A DNA stretch of 64,000 nucleotides from Lentibacillus daqui (lineage in GTDB: Bacteria; Bacillota; Bacilli; Bacillales; Amphibacillaceae), in contig NZ_CP114176.1 in the NCBI RefSeq assembly GCF_027186265.1, positions 2,418,001 through 2,482,000 of the forward strand. The letters run 5' to 3'. Positions 8,991-16,659 of this stretch are shown here, in pieces. Numbering within the stretch: the stretch's first letter is position 1; each line of letters begins with the position of its first letter. Below the pieces are notes generated by a model. The model searched no databases. It saw only the letters and a list, made by a program, of their open reading frames with translations, and had not been told where the DNA came from. Both the position numbers and the translations under genes were made by a program.

Positions 8991-10040
8991 ATGACAGACC
9001 AAGCAATATTATTTACGACCAATGAAAATGGTGTTGCTACCATTACTCTTAATCGTCCCAAAACAATCAATGCTTTGACGTATGACATGCTAGTTCCAAT
9101 GAAGCAAAAAATTCAGGAATGGGAGCAGGATCAGGCCATTCAGATGGTTATTCTTAAAGGCGCTGGTTCTAAAGGATTTTGTGCTGGCGGAGATATGAAA
9201 GCATTGTACAAGGCCAGACAGGACTCGGAGATATTGCAGGAAGCTGAACAATTTTTTGCAATTGAGTATCAAACAGATGAATTGGTAGCACAATTTTCCA
9301 AACCAATTGTTGCCTGTTTGGACGGTATCGTCATGGGCGGCGGTATCGGTCTTTCCTATGGTGCAAGCCATCGTATCATAACGGAACGCACCAAATGGGC
9401 GATGCCGGAAATGAATATCGGCTTTTTCCCAGATGTTGGAGCCGCCTACTATTTAAACAAAGCACCTGGTTACATTGGACGCTACCTTGCTCTGACAGCC
9501 ACCGTACTTCATGCGGCTGACGTACTGTACATAAGTGGTGCGGACGCTTTTATCCCGAGTGATAGATTAACAGACTTACTGCATCAAATCGAAACAACAA
9601 ACTGGCATACAACCAACACGGGAAAACAACTCCAAGAACTCCTGGATGCCTATACAGAACAACCAAAAACAGATGGAACATTGGCATCACTACAAGCAGA
9701 TATTGACCGATATTTTTCCTTTAATAGTGTGGAAGAAATCATCGATGCCTTGACAAAAGATACAAGTGATTTTGCAGTTAAGACAAGAGAAACGATTCTT
9801 TCCAAATCACCTGTCTCTTTAAAAGTAACTTTGGCACAATTAATCAAAGGAGAAGGAGAAACACTCAAAGCATGCCTGGAAACGGATCGTATACTTGCCC
9901 ATCATTTTATGCGGAATGAAGATTTTTTTGAAGGCGTCCGGTCCGTGCTAGTTGATAAAGACCACCAGCCACAATATCGATACAAGCAATTAGCAGATGT
10001 ATCCGAAGAATTGGTGAGCTCTTTTTTCAAAGCTTATTAG
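8991..10040 (+). CDS. 3-hydroxyisobutyryl-CoA hydrolase (enoyl-CoA hydratase/isomerase superfamily)
   Basis: Crotonase-fold enzyme of 349 residues. This is longer than plain enoyl-CoA hydratases (about 260) and typical of the HIBYL-CoA hydrolase branch, which acts in valine breakdown. The oxyanion-hole motif KGFCAGGDMKALY and the signature MGGGIGLSYGASHRIITERTKWAMPEMNIGFFPDVGA are present; the latter block is the best evidence for this branch. The C-terminal SPVSLKVTLAQL and DHQPQYR stretches also fit. AAGGAG lies 10 bases before ATG 8991. No other branched-chain catabolism genes are nearby. Confidence 0.85.
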   Translation: MTDQAILFTTNENGVATITLNRPKTINALTYDMLVPMKQKIQEWEQDQAIQMVILKGAGSKGFCAGGDMKALYKARQDSEILQEAEQFFAIEYQTDELVAQFSKPIVACLDGIVMGGGIGLSYGASHRIITERTKWAMPEMNIGFFPDVGAAYYLNKAPGYIGRYLALTATVLHAADVLYISGADAFIPSDRLTDLLHQIETTNWHTTNTGKQLQELLDAYTEQPKTDGTLASLQADIDRYFSFNSVEEIIDALTKDTSDFAVKTRETILSKSPVSLKVTLAQLIKGEGETLKACLETDRILAHHFMRNEDFFEGVRSVLVDKDHQPQYRYKQLADVSEELVSSFFKAY

Positions 10041-10096
10041 GAACTTAATGAAAAATTATAAACGCTAAAACAGCAAGCAACACCATACATGTAAAC

Positions 10097-10146
10097 GGTA
10101 TAAAGCAAACGGTATAAAGCAAAAGGTATAAAGCAAAAGGTATAAC
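10097..10146 (+). repeat. Short tandem repeat, 14-bp unit
   Basis: Unit GGTATAAAGCAAAM occurs three times and then partially (GGTATAA), in the gap between the CoA hydrolase and the YkvI-like gene. Every unit carries a TATAAA that resembles a -10 box. Confidence 0.7.
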
Positions 10147-10285
10147 AGCATTGGATACACCGTCAAAATCTGCTTTACCGAATCATACTTTGCGCAAAAT
10201 TTCGTTAAATGTATTTACATTCTTGTCAAAATAGTATAAATTTTAAAGTAGGCAGGTGATTTAAACGAAATGAGGTGGGCAAAAA

Positions 10286-11455
10286 TTGGCAAACAATGTG
10301 AAGGGCAGCTTTTTTGATGGTGCATTCGGCAGGTATATTGTACCCGGTATTGTCCTGCAGTCAACATTAATAGGAGGTGGGTATGCAACAGGAAGAGAAG
10401 TGGTTCAATACGGAGCACGATTTGGAGCATTAGGCTGGGTTGCCGGGGTTTTCATTATCATTGGGTTTGCTTTGATGGCATTTCTCATGTTTGAGATTGC
10501 CAGAAGATTCAGGACCTATGATTACCGCAGTATGATCAAGCGACTCTTGGGTCCTTTATGGTTCTTATTTGACATCATCTATTTCCTGCTGGCGATTTTA
10601 ATGATTTCTATTGTTATCGCAGCAACCGGATCAATTTTGCACACCACCCTTGGATTTAATTATTGGGTTGGGGTTGCGATTATTGCAATTTTGACAGGAC
10701 TTTTAAACTTTTACGGAGATAAACTCATTGAACGTTTCAAAACGATTGGTACCGTTGCTTTATTTTCCGGCTATATCATTTTTGCGATCCTGGTTATTTC
10801 ATCCACGAAAGGCGAAATCAAGGAAGTATTCGCTGCCGGTGATACCAGCTTTGGCGGTAACTTTACCGTTTGGTCCGTCATTTGGGCAGGCATCATTTAT
10901 GTTGGGTACAACCTGGCTGTTTATCCAGCAGCATTATTTACACTAAGACGGCAAAAGTCGATGAAAGATACGATCATCGCTGGCATCGTAGCTGGTGTAC
11001 TAATGACCGTTCCTTGGTTTTTAACCTATGTCGCTTTGATGGGCTATTATCCTAGCGAAACAGTTTTCAACGCAGAAGTACCATGGCTGCATATGCTTAA
11101 TGGATATGGCTTATGGGTTGTTATCATTTTCGGAATCGTTGTTGGCTGGACATTAATTGAAACGGCAACAGGACTTATTCATGCGTTTATCGACCGGGTG
11201 AATTACAACCTTGAAGAAGTTGGCAAAAAACAGATGTCCAAAGGGATGGACGGAACAGTTGCCATTATTGCACTTATCCTTTCCGCCATACTTTCTGGTG
11301 TAGGTATCAGTGATCTCGTATCAATAGGTTACACGATTCTGGGATATTGTATGCTGGTTGTATTCGGCCTTCCATTATTAGTGATCGGATTCTATCGCAT
11401 TATTAAAGGTCATAAAGCACCGGCAAATGAACAAGTGACAGATAAAATTAGTTAA
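10286..11455 (+). CDS. YkvI-like multi-pass membrane protein
   Basis: A 389-residue membrane protein with about ten helices, resembling the YkvI family of putative transporters with an APC/LeuT-like fold. Near the N-terminus IVPGIVLQSTLIGGGYATGREVVQYG carries a glycine-rich unwound-helix motif of the kind used for substrate binding in that fold. GYNLAVYPAALFTLRRQKS and GWTLIETATGLIHAF are further conserved-looking stretches. The start is TTG (10286), with AGGTGGG about seven bases upstream. Substrate unknown. A strong terminator follows at 11481. Confidence 0.75.
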   Translation: MANNVKGSFFDGAFGRYIVPGIVLQSTLIGGGYATGREVVQYGARFGALGWVAGVFIIIGFALMAFLMFEIARRFRTYDYRSMIKRLLGPLWFLFDIIYFLLAILMISIVIAATGSILHTTLGFNYWVGVAIIAILTGLLNFYGDKLIERFKTIGTVALFSGYIIFAILVISSTKGEIKEVFAAGDTSFGGNFTVWSVIWAGIIYVGYNLAVYPAALFTLRRQKSMKDTIIAGIVAGVLMTVPWFLTYVALMGYYPSETVFNAEVPWLHMLNGYGLWVVIIFGIVVGWTLIETATGLIHAFIDRVNYNLEEVGKKQMSKGMDGTVAIIALILSAILSGVGISDLVSIGYTILGYCMLVVFGLPLLVIGFYRIIKGHKAPANEQVTDKIS

Positions 11456-11480
11456 CCTCTTACCTTTAAATTACAAAAAC

Positions 11481-11527
11481 ATAAACAAAACAGTTGTTAG
11501 TGAGTCTTTAACAACTGTTTTGTTTAT
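11481..11527. terminator. Bidirectional terminator
   Basis: Perfect 19-bp arms (ATAAACAAAACAGTTGTTA at 11481-11499 and its complement at 11509-11527) with a 9-base loop and T/A tails on both sides. It lies between two convergent genes. Confidence 0.85.
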
Positions 11528-11534
11528 TTAATCG

Positions 11535-11810
11535 TTATAAAATATCATTGTTATTCTGCTGTGCTTCTTGTACCTGTTGACGTAGATCATGCAGCTGCTC
11601 GGACGCTTGTTGAAACTGCGGATTATCCGTTGCCTCTGTTCCAGCCTGAAGACGTGCGTTATGCAATTCCTCCTCCGCCTGTTGCAGCTGGTGTTCAGCT
11701 TGTTCAAGCAATTGCGCATCAGACCCCTGTGCATTACGAATCGAAGTTTTAGCCTCATTAATTTGCTGACTGGCTTTTTGCAGTTGCTGGTGTAAATGCT
11801 GCTGTCCCAA
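11535..11810 (-). CDS. Small glutamine-rich helical protein (possible DUF2564 relative)
   Basis: A 91-residue hydrophilic protein, almost all alpha-helix formers, with heptad-like Q/E/L spacing (LLEQAEHQLQQAEEELHNARLQ). The layout of two helical hairpins resembles DUF2564 proteins of Bacillus, but I cannot confirm it. The TTG start is preceded by GGGGGT seven bases upstream. An overlapping frame at 11528-11845 has an implausible composition and was rejected. No signal peptide or membrane helix. Function unknown. Confidence 0.55.
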   Translation of the reverse strand: MGQQHLHQQLQKASQQINEAKTSIRNAQGSDAQLLEQAEHQLQQAEEELHNARLQAGTEATDNPQFQQASEQLHDLRQQVQEAQQNNNDIL

Positions 11811-12110
11811 TATTTATACCCCCGATAAAATTTACTTGTTGGCATATATTGTTCCCCTAGTTATTGAGATTATGTGTTTTAAATATGTAGTAGAGACTGA
11901 ACGAAAAAAGCCCATTAAAAATATAATTATTTTTCAAGAAAAAGAATCCCATAAAAACTGGTTTGTAAAGTAGAAATCAATTATTCGTCGGAATTCCACT
12001 TGTAAAACCAAATTTTATACGCTTTATAGCAAATTTCGTCCAATTGTAACGCACTTCCACAAAAATCATTTATCCGGTATAATAGATTTAACAGGAAGGA
12101 GGTTAATGAA

Positions 12111-12593
12111 ATGGAAGAATCGTCACTAAAAGAAATTCTAAATGCACTTCAATTACATTCCGGGCGTACTGATGAGAAGATCAAACAGGCGCTTCAATCG
12201 CATTCCGAGCGTACTGATGAGAAGATCAAACAGGCACTACAATCACATTCTGAGCGTACTGATGAGAAAATCAAACAGGCACTACAATCGCATTCTGAGC
12301 GCATTGATCAGAGAATAGAACAGAGTCTTCAATCACATTCTGACCATATCGACCAAAAACTGGAACAGCGATTTCAATCATATTCTGACCACATCGACCA
12401 GAAACTGGAACAGACGAAATTGGATTTGCAGAATCAGATGAATGAGGGTTTCAAGCAGGTTGATAAACGTTTGGATAATCTCGATAAAAAATTTACCGGT
12501 CTACGCGTTGAACTAACCGAAACCCAGGAGACAGTCAACTTTCTATCAAGTAAATCTGCACAACATGAGCGAAAACTACAAAACATCTACTGA
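12111..12593 (+). CDS. Coiled-coil protein with six 15-residue repeats
   Basis: A 160-residue protein. Residues 12-101 are six tandem copies of a 15-residue unit close to ALQSHSERTDEKIKQ, drifting to SLQSHSDHIDQKLEQ in later copies. A C-terminal coiled coil follows (GFKQVDKRLDNLDKKFTGLRVELTETQETVNFL). AGGAGG precedes ATG 12111. The repeat is also nearly exact at DNA level (six 45-bp units, 12144-12413), which points to recent copy-number change. The tail resembles small DUF-type coiled-coil proteins of Firmicutes, but I do not recognise the family. No membrane segment; a scaffold or binding role is a guess. Confidence 0.7.
   Translation: MEESSLKEILNALQLHSGRTDEKIKQALQSHSERTDEKIKQALQSHSERTDEKIKQALQSHSERIDQRIEQSLQSHSDHIDQKLEQRFQSYSDHIDQKLEQTKLDLQNQMNEGFKQVDKRLDNLDKKFTGLRVELTETQETVNFLSSKSAQHERKLQNIY
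12144..12413 (+). repeat. Six 45-bp tandem repeats inside the coiled-coil gene
   Basis: In-frame units of 45 bp; units two to four are almost identical, the outer ones more diverged, as expected for expansion from the middle by slippage or unequal exchange. Confidence 0.85.
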
Positions 12594-12654
12594 GTTCAAT
12601 CCTAAATTTCCATTACTTATAACAACCACCTCCATGATCGCTACCCAAAAAATA

Positions 12655-13229
12655 TCATCGATTGTAGAGGTGGCTTCTGTATGCATGATAGAGAGCCAAT
12701 TTATTTAACTTCGCGCAGTGTACTTCTACGACTTGATAGGGAACCATCGACTCGACACTCAGAGATTCTTTGGCTACTGTCTTCATCGCTTCTGCAACCT
12801 CTGGATTAAATGTTTTCCCGTATACATCCAGTTGATAAACACCTAGTTCCTCCAAATTCCGTAACAACATTTGTGACCATTGGTTTAACAAATGATTCCA
12901 AACAGCATCATCTTCTTTTAATCCCGACAAAACGTGATCCATTTCGTCCAACAAACTAATCAATCGTATCCATGGTAAAATCCCGTTGACGTTCATAACG
13001 CTGATGCTCAGACATTAAATCATTTTGTTGGTTGTAATTTGACAATTCTTTCGCAAACTGATCCATCTTTTCCTCCATGTTTTTATTCGATTTAAATTGG
13101 ACCCGGGTTAATTTCGTCAATTGATCTGTAACATTTTTTAAATACGTTTGCACCGTTGCAAATTCCTTTTGTACATATTCCCATTCCGAGGATGTCTCAT
13201 CTTTCTTTTTTCCAGAATTTCCAGTTCAT
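12655..13229 (-). pseudogene. GrpE-like co-chaperone, two frameshifts
   Basis: Reading across two single-base shifts gives a protein of about 190 residues with GrpE layout. It has an N-terminal coiled coil (YLKNVTDQLTKLTRVQFKS, KELSNYNQQNDLMSEHQRYE), then TIDSLLDEMDHVLSGL, then a C-terminal part with LRNLEELGVYQLDVYGKTFNPEVAEAM and VPYQVVEV, which match the GrpE beta-domain. The start is ATG 13229 behind AAGGAG. Shift one is one extra base near 13202-13211 (A-rich run on the coding strand); shift two is one extra T near 12958, where GATTAGT replaces GATAGT. It is not next to dnaK, so it is a paralogue or a specialised nucleotide exchange factor, now apparently broken. Confidence 0.75.
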
Positions 13230-13335
13230 GTTATTCTCCTTATTAACGCTGATACTTATAGTGATTCGACAAATATATACTATTCCCTTCAAAAATCGCC
13301 CATTATTTTTATTGGTCAATTATATCTTTTTACGG

Positions 13336-13374
13336 ATAAAAAATAAAGAACCCTTTATAGTTAAGGATTCTTTA
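13336..13374 (-). terminator. Terminator after tRNA-Val
   Basis: On the minus strand AAAGAATCCTT pairs with AAGGGTTCTTT (one G-U), followed by ATTTTTTA. Confidence 0.8.
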
Positions 13375-13378
13375 GGTA

Positions 13379-13451
13379 TGATTCCGATTGGGCTCGAACC
13401 AACGACCTCTACCCTGTCAAGGTAGCGCTCTCCCTGCTGAGCTACGGAATC
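13379..13451 (-). tRNA. tRNA-Val (anticodon GAC)
   Basis: 73 bases without encoded CCA. Acceptor stem GATTCCG pairs with CGGAATC, discriminator A. The anticodon stem is CTACC/GGTAG with loop TTGACAG, so the anticodon is GAC (Val). The T arm reads GGTTCGAGCCC. It is the attachment site of the 12-kb element: the 5' half including the anticodon loop is repeated at 25419-25460. Confidence 0.95.
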
Positions 13452-13455
13452 GATT
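13414..13455. repeat. Left attachment site (attL core)
   Basis: 42 bases identical to 25419-25460, covering tRNA-Val from the anticodon loop to the 5' end plus four bases beyond. The base before the repeat differs (C here, A at the right copy), which fixes that edge. Confidence 0.9.
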
Positions 13456-13536
13456 CGTATAAAACTACGTCAAAACGATTATATCAACGTTCCTTTAACG
13501 GAAAGTCATTCGATATGTCACACGTTTATATTAGGT

Positions 13537-13565
13537 ATTATAGCAATAATTCCGCAACCTGACAA
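13537..13565 (-). promoter_or_regulatory. Element-borne promoter now driving tRNA-Val
   Basis: TTGTCA (13560-13565), 17 bases, TATAAT (13537-13542), minus strand, about 85 bases before the tRNA 5' end. It lies inside the element, yet it is nearly the same as the promoter on the far side of the right attachment site. Confidence 0.85.
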
Positions 13566-13788
13566 GCTAATTTTATGTAAAAATGCATACAAATTTCGCA
13601 CCAACTGTAGAAGTATCGCCAACTTGAATCTAATTGCGCTAAAATCGACTTGTACGACATGTATCCACGGAAAAAAGGAATAAAAAAGTAGGACGCCCGT
13701 AATATGATCGGACGCCTTATTAGGAGATTTATACGTTTCTTAGGAGAAATATAGGCTGTCTCCCTCCCGGCTTCGGTAGAGTAAGCCG

Positions 13789-13822
13789 TTCATCGGAAGA
13801 TAGTCCTTTCATCGGAAGATAG
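13789..13822 (+). repeat. Two 15-bp direct repeats near the element's left end
   Basis: TTCATCGGAAGATAG at 13789-13803 and 13808-13822, spaced 19 bp start to start; a partial third (ACATCGG) follows. Similar CATCGGATA words occur at about 16590 and 16615. They could be integrase arm sites. Confidence 0.5.
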
Positions 13823-13866
13823 CTTTTACATCGGTTGACCGTCTATATTCTAATTAGTTATTGAAT

Positions 13867-14022
13867 TTACATAAAACGATAATAAACGGTTATATATCCG
13901 GTCATTCCGTCATATGTCGTAGCTGTAACGTTCCCTCCGATATGACAGAGATAATCCCGGAATACGATCAACTCGTTAGAATCCGCAACTATCCGTTTAT
14001 ATTCTCGATTAATAGCCGTCAA
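13867..14022 (-). CDS. Small unknown protein of the element
   Basis: A 51-residue frame from TTG 14022 ending in TYDGMTGYITVYYRFM. The same frame stays open further upstream, without a canonical start, past the stop of the preceding gene. The composition (INREYKRIVADSNELIVFRDYL) looks protein-like, and the frame lies directly downstream of the 14060 gene. No strong ribosome site is visible before the TTG. I do not recognise it. Confidence 0.4.
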   Translation of the reverse strand: MTAINREYKRIVADSNELIVFRDYLCHIGGNVTATTYDGMTGYITVYYRFM

Positions 14023-14059
14023 TTTCTTACGTCCCTTTACGGATAAACTTACATGCTTC

Positions 14060-14764
14060 TTACATGTCGCGATAAAATACGTCCGTTTTCGTCGTACTTA
14101 ATTCGCTACTCCCTTCGGTAGAAAATAGCCCCCTTAATTCCTTGCCGGCCTGTTCGGCCAGCGTCATGTTACGGTATTCTTGACCGATGCCACTGGCAAC
14201 GGCCTGCTTCATAAGTTCTAGCGCGCCCTCTGCTTCTGTTTTTACGGATAGACCATACCCAATGGATCGTAAGCCTTGTTTTGTCTTATCCGAATCAGCA
14301 TAACTTAACAACTCGGGCATTTTTCGTTTCAAGGCGACCTTTTGACTATCCGTCATGTACTCGACTTGGTTCCTTAGTTTCGATATAGCCTCTTGCGCTG
14401 ACGTATCTCCGACTGCCATAGCTAGGTTAAACTTCGCTTCTTCGGCGATTTCCTCAGCCAATTCCTTGTCTTTTAGCGTCGGCTTAATTGTTGTTAGTGC
14501 TGCCTCGCGTTCGAGTTCGGCTATATGCTGATTCCCGATTTCTTGATAGGCTTCTCTGATTACCTTTATATTGTCGTCCAATATCCTGCGTTGCTGTGCC
14601 GTTTCATAGTCTTTAACCTCCTTCGTCATCATCGGATTATCGTCATTTTTAATCTTTTCGACTATCTTCTTATATTGACGTACTTGACTGTCCGCCATAC
14701 TTTTCAACGTATCCATCGAATCGCCTTGAATGTCTGCTTTCTTAATTTCTTCTAGTTTTTTCAT
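14060..14764 (-). CDS. Unknown helical protein of the element
   Basis: A 234-residue charged, soluble, mainly helical protein with long coiled-coil-like stretches (EVKDYETAQQRRILDDNIKVIREAYQEIG) and a central part rich in E, A and K (EIAEEAKFNLAMAVGD). No signal peptide, membrane helix or known motif. GGGGA lies upstream of ATG 14764. It follows the 14792 gene by 27 bases and ends the long leftward gene series of the element. I do not recognise a family; a structural or DNA-associated role is only a guess from composition. Confidence 0.65.
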   Translation of the reverse strand: MKKLEEIKKADIQGDSMDTLKSMADSQVRQYKKIVEKIKNDDNPMMTKEVKDYETAQQRRILDDNIKVIREAYQEIGNQHIAELEREAALTTIKPTLKDKELAEEIAEEAKFNLAMAVGDTSAQEAISKLRNQVEYMTDSQKVALKRKMPELLSYADSDKTKQGLRSIGYGLSVKTEAEGALELMKQAVASGIGQEYRNMTLAEQAGKELRGLFSTEGSSELSTTKTDVFYRDM

Positions 14765-14791
14765 AGTAAATCTATCCCCTTTTAATTATTT

Positions 14792-15127
14792 TTATCTTGA
14801 TCGTTTTTCCGTTGTCTTAATCTTCGGCATACCGTCATCTTCTAGGTTATTACTGACGATATTAGGTATATAGTTTTCATTACGGCAAAACTGCTTGGCA
14901 ATTTGTTCCGCTCTTACATATGCGTGATATTCTGTTTTGCTTCCCTTCTCTACGTACTTGGAACGGTATACCGTTTCCCCTGTTTGTTGTTCAACTATCA
15001 CGGTTTTTACCTCGGTTTGAAACCGATCGACTGGCTTTATTTTTATGTTTACTATGACCTTGCCGTCCATTTCCGGTTGGTCTACTGTGATCCTGCCTTT
15101 GTCCTTTCCTTTACCGAATAATCCCAC
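14792..15127 (-). CDS. Unknown small protein of the element
   Basis: 111 residues, GTG start at 15127 with GGGAGGTC six bases upstream. The N-terminus MGLFGKGKDKGR is basic; then a beta-rich middle (VIVNIKIKPVDRFQTEVKTVIVEQQTGETVY) and a charged tail. The start overlaps the end of the upstream frame (15082-15375) by 46 bases, implying translational coupling. No family recognised. Confidence 0.6.
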   Translation of the reverse strand: MGLFGKGKDKGRITVDQPEMDGKVIVNIKIKPVDRFQTEVKTVIVEQQTGETVYRSKYVEKGSKTEYHAYVRAEQIAKQFCRNENYIPNIVSNNLEDDGMPKIKTTEKRSR

Positions 15128-15375
15128 GTTTGAGACCTCCCTTCGTTCCGGTATCGCTTATGTTCCGGTTTTACCGTCGAATACTTTACGTGGCGTAAAC
15201 CTTTTGGCGGTTTCCATTGCCTGCGCTTGCGTTCTAAATGTTCCAATCCCTCGACATGCTCGGTCATATAGCGAACAAACGGCGTATACCAATCGTTATA
15301 AACCGTTCGGCCTTTCCGTTGTCGCCTATCGCTGTTTTCATTGTCATACCGCTGTTGTTGCTCTTGAATCGTCAT
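15082..15375 (-). CDS. Unknown small basic protein of the element
   Basis: 97 residues, very rich in R, K, Y and Q (DNENSDRRQRKGRTVYNDWYTPFVRYM, LERKRRQWKPPKGLRHVKY). GAGG lies eight bases before ATG 15375. The frame is also open upstream of the ATG (KYSRIIRKKQIERKETIFELLDG), so the real start may be further out at a non-ATG codon. A nucleic-acid-binding role would fit the charge but is not shown. It overlaps the next gene. Confidence 0.5.
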   Translation of the reverse strand: MTIQEQQQRYDNENSDRRQRKGRTVYNDWYTPFVRYMTEHVEGLEHLERKRRQWKPPKGLRHVKYSTVKPEHKRYRNEGRSQTWDYSVKERTKAGSQ

Positions 15376-15847
15376 TTTCGTGTCCTCGCCTTCCTGTCCG
15401 TCTAGTAACTCGAATATCGTTTCTTTCCGTTCAATTTGCTTTTTACGAATAATTCTGCTATATTTTAGATATGATGATGGTAGCAGGGAAGGGCGTACCC
15501 TCCGCCTGCATAAGGTTATTTACGGCGCTGTTTCCTTGTTCGTCTCCCCGGACGTTTACGGAAATGGCGCTTTTCTCTTTTCCGCTTACTACTTTTTCAA
15601 CAATGACTGTCGGTTGTCTCCGGCAGTCTCCCCTATGAACCGTGACCCTTTATAACCTCGACTGCTATAATCACTTTCCTTATAAAGACACTTCATTTCT
15701 TGCAATCTCCCATCCCTCCGATCTATAACTGACTAGACAAAGTAAACCCAATCGCCTACCGTTCCCCTTGCGATTGAAAAACGATCCCTTACAAACGCTG
15801 ATATGGCAGGTTTTTCAAACGTCTAAAATGTCTAGTTTTACGTCCGT
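15376..15847. other. Gap of about 470 bases, partly open on the minus strand
   Basis: The minus frame of the preceding entry stays open from 15375 up to about 15520 without a clear start codon. Beyond that I see no supported gene. Plus-strand frames here are shadows. No clear hairpin. Confidence 0.4.
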
Positions 15848-16291
15848 TTATTCCGACTTTGTACGGTGATAATACTCTCTTTTACGTTCCTTGTCCTGGT
15901 ACTCCCGGCAACTATCGCAATACACTTGGTTACTTGATCGCTTTGTAAATGACTGGCCGCAACGTTTACAAGTACCGGTCATGACCGACTGGCTAACCTT
16001 ACCGCCTTGAAATACGTTCCAATAGTCCGCCTCCAGGTTCTTATCCATCGGAAGGACATGCGTTTCAAAGTACGTACACCGCCTATTAGGGTGCGTAGGA
16101 AAGCCTTCACGTAATGGCGGATATAAGTCCGACCCATCTACGCCTGTTCCGTCGGAATTACATAAGGCAGATTCATACGCCAACTTCCGCAACTGACTTT
16201 CAAATGACTTAACTCCCGGCTTGTTCAGATATTCCGTTACCGTCATCCGTTTACCATCGTACATACATACTGTTTTATCGTTGTTCATCAT
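15848..16291 (-). CDS. Zinc-ribbon protein of the element
   Basis: 147 residues. Near the C-terminus two knuckles, GTCKRCGQSFTKRS and QVYCDSCREYQ, give a C-x2-C ... C-x2-C zinc ribbon followed by the basic tail KERKREYYHRTKSE. Such modules bind DNA, RNA or protein. The N-terminal part (KTVCMYDGKRMTVTEYL) is unlike anything I recognise. The start overlaps the end of a 33-codon frame at 16275. A second zinc-ribbon gene lies at 18539 in the same element, but the two are not obviously related. Confidence 0.65.
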   Translation of the reverse strand: MMNNDKTVCMYDGKRMTVTEYLNKPGVKSFESQLRKLAYESALCNSDGTGVDGSDLYPPLREGFPTHPNRRCTYFETHVLPMDKNLEADYWNVFQGGKVSQSVMTGTCKRCGQSFTKRSSNQVYCDSCREYQDKERKREYYHRTKSE

Positions 16292-16376
16292 CTATCATTC
16301 TTTCGGCATCTCGTGCAGTTTGAGACTCGTTTTTGTATACCTGCGTCATCCCATGCCGTTTATTCCGGGACAGCAC
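16275..16376 (-). CDS. Possible 33-residue protein
   Basis: GTG start at 16376, sequence MLSRNKRHGMTQVYKNESQT then ARDAERMIDDEQR. It overlaps the start of the zinc-ribbon gene and lies just after the 43-residue gene at 16395, with GTAGGG five bases upstream. Composition is plausible, but the length leaves real doubt. Confidence 0.35.
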   Translation of the reverse strand: MLSRNKRHGMTQVYKNESQTARDAERMIDDEQR

Positions 16377-16394
16377 GTAAACCCTACTTTGTTG

Positions 16395-16526
16395 TTAGCT
16401 GTGTATTTCGCTTTCTATTGCGTCCATTGTCGATTTGATTTCTAATGTGACGTGATGGCCAGCGTATTTTAATTTGGCCAACGCCTTCAGATACTCGATC
16501 AAATCCGATAGTTTTACTGCGTTCAT
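16395..16526 (-). CDS. 43-residue helical protein of the element
   Basis: ATG 16526 follows AAGGAG at a suitable distance. The protein (MNAVKLSDLIEYLKALAKLK, then a short C-terminal helix ending IESEIHS) is amphipathic and helical. No family recognised. It belongs to the leftward gene series between the winged-helix gene and the zinc-ribbon gene. Confidence 0.55.
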   Translation of the reverse strand: MNAVKLSDLIEYLKALAKLKYAGHHVTLEIKSTMDAIESEIHS

Positions 16527-16659
16527 CGCTCTTTCACTCCTTCCGGCGTAAGTATGGTTGGTTATTCGTTATCCTCCGTACCGTTAGGCCTTCATCGGAT
16601 AGATTCGTAAGTCATCGGATAAATTGCGCATAATAAAAACGCCTGTATGGCGATAAGTT

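Noticed and set aside
13156..13425. Plus-strand frame of 89 codons overlapping tRNA-Val
   Set aside because: It runs through the tRNA gene, its terminator and the start of the GrpE-like gene on the other strand; composition is not protein-like.
13681..13725. Terminator at the left end of the element's gene series
   Set aside because: The two GGACGCC words are direct, not inverted, repeats, so no hairpin forms there.
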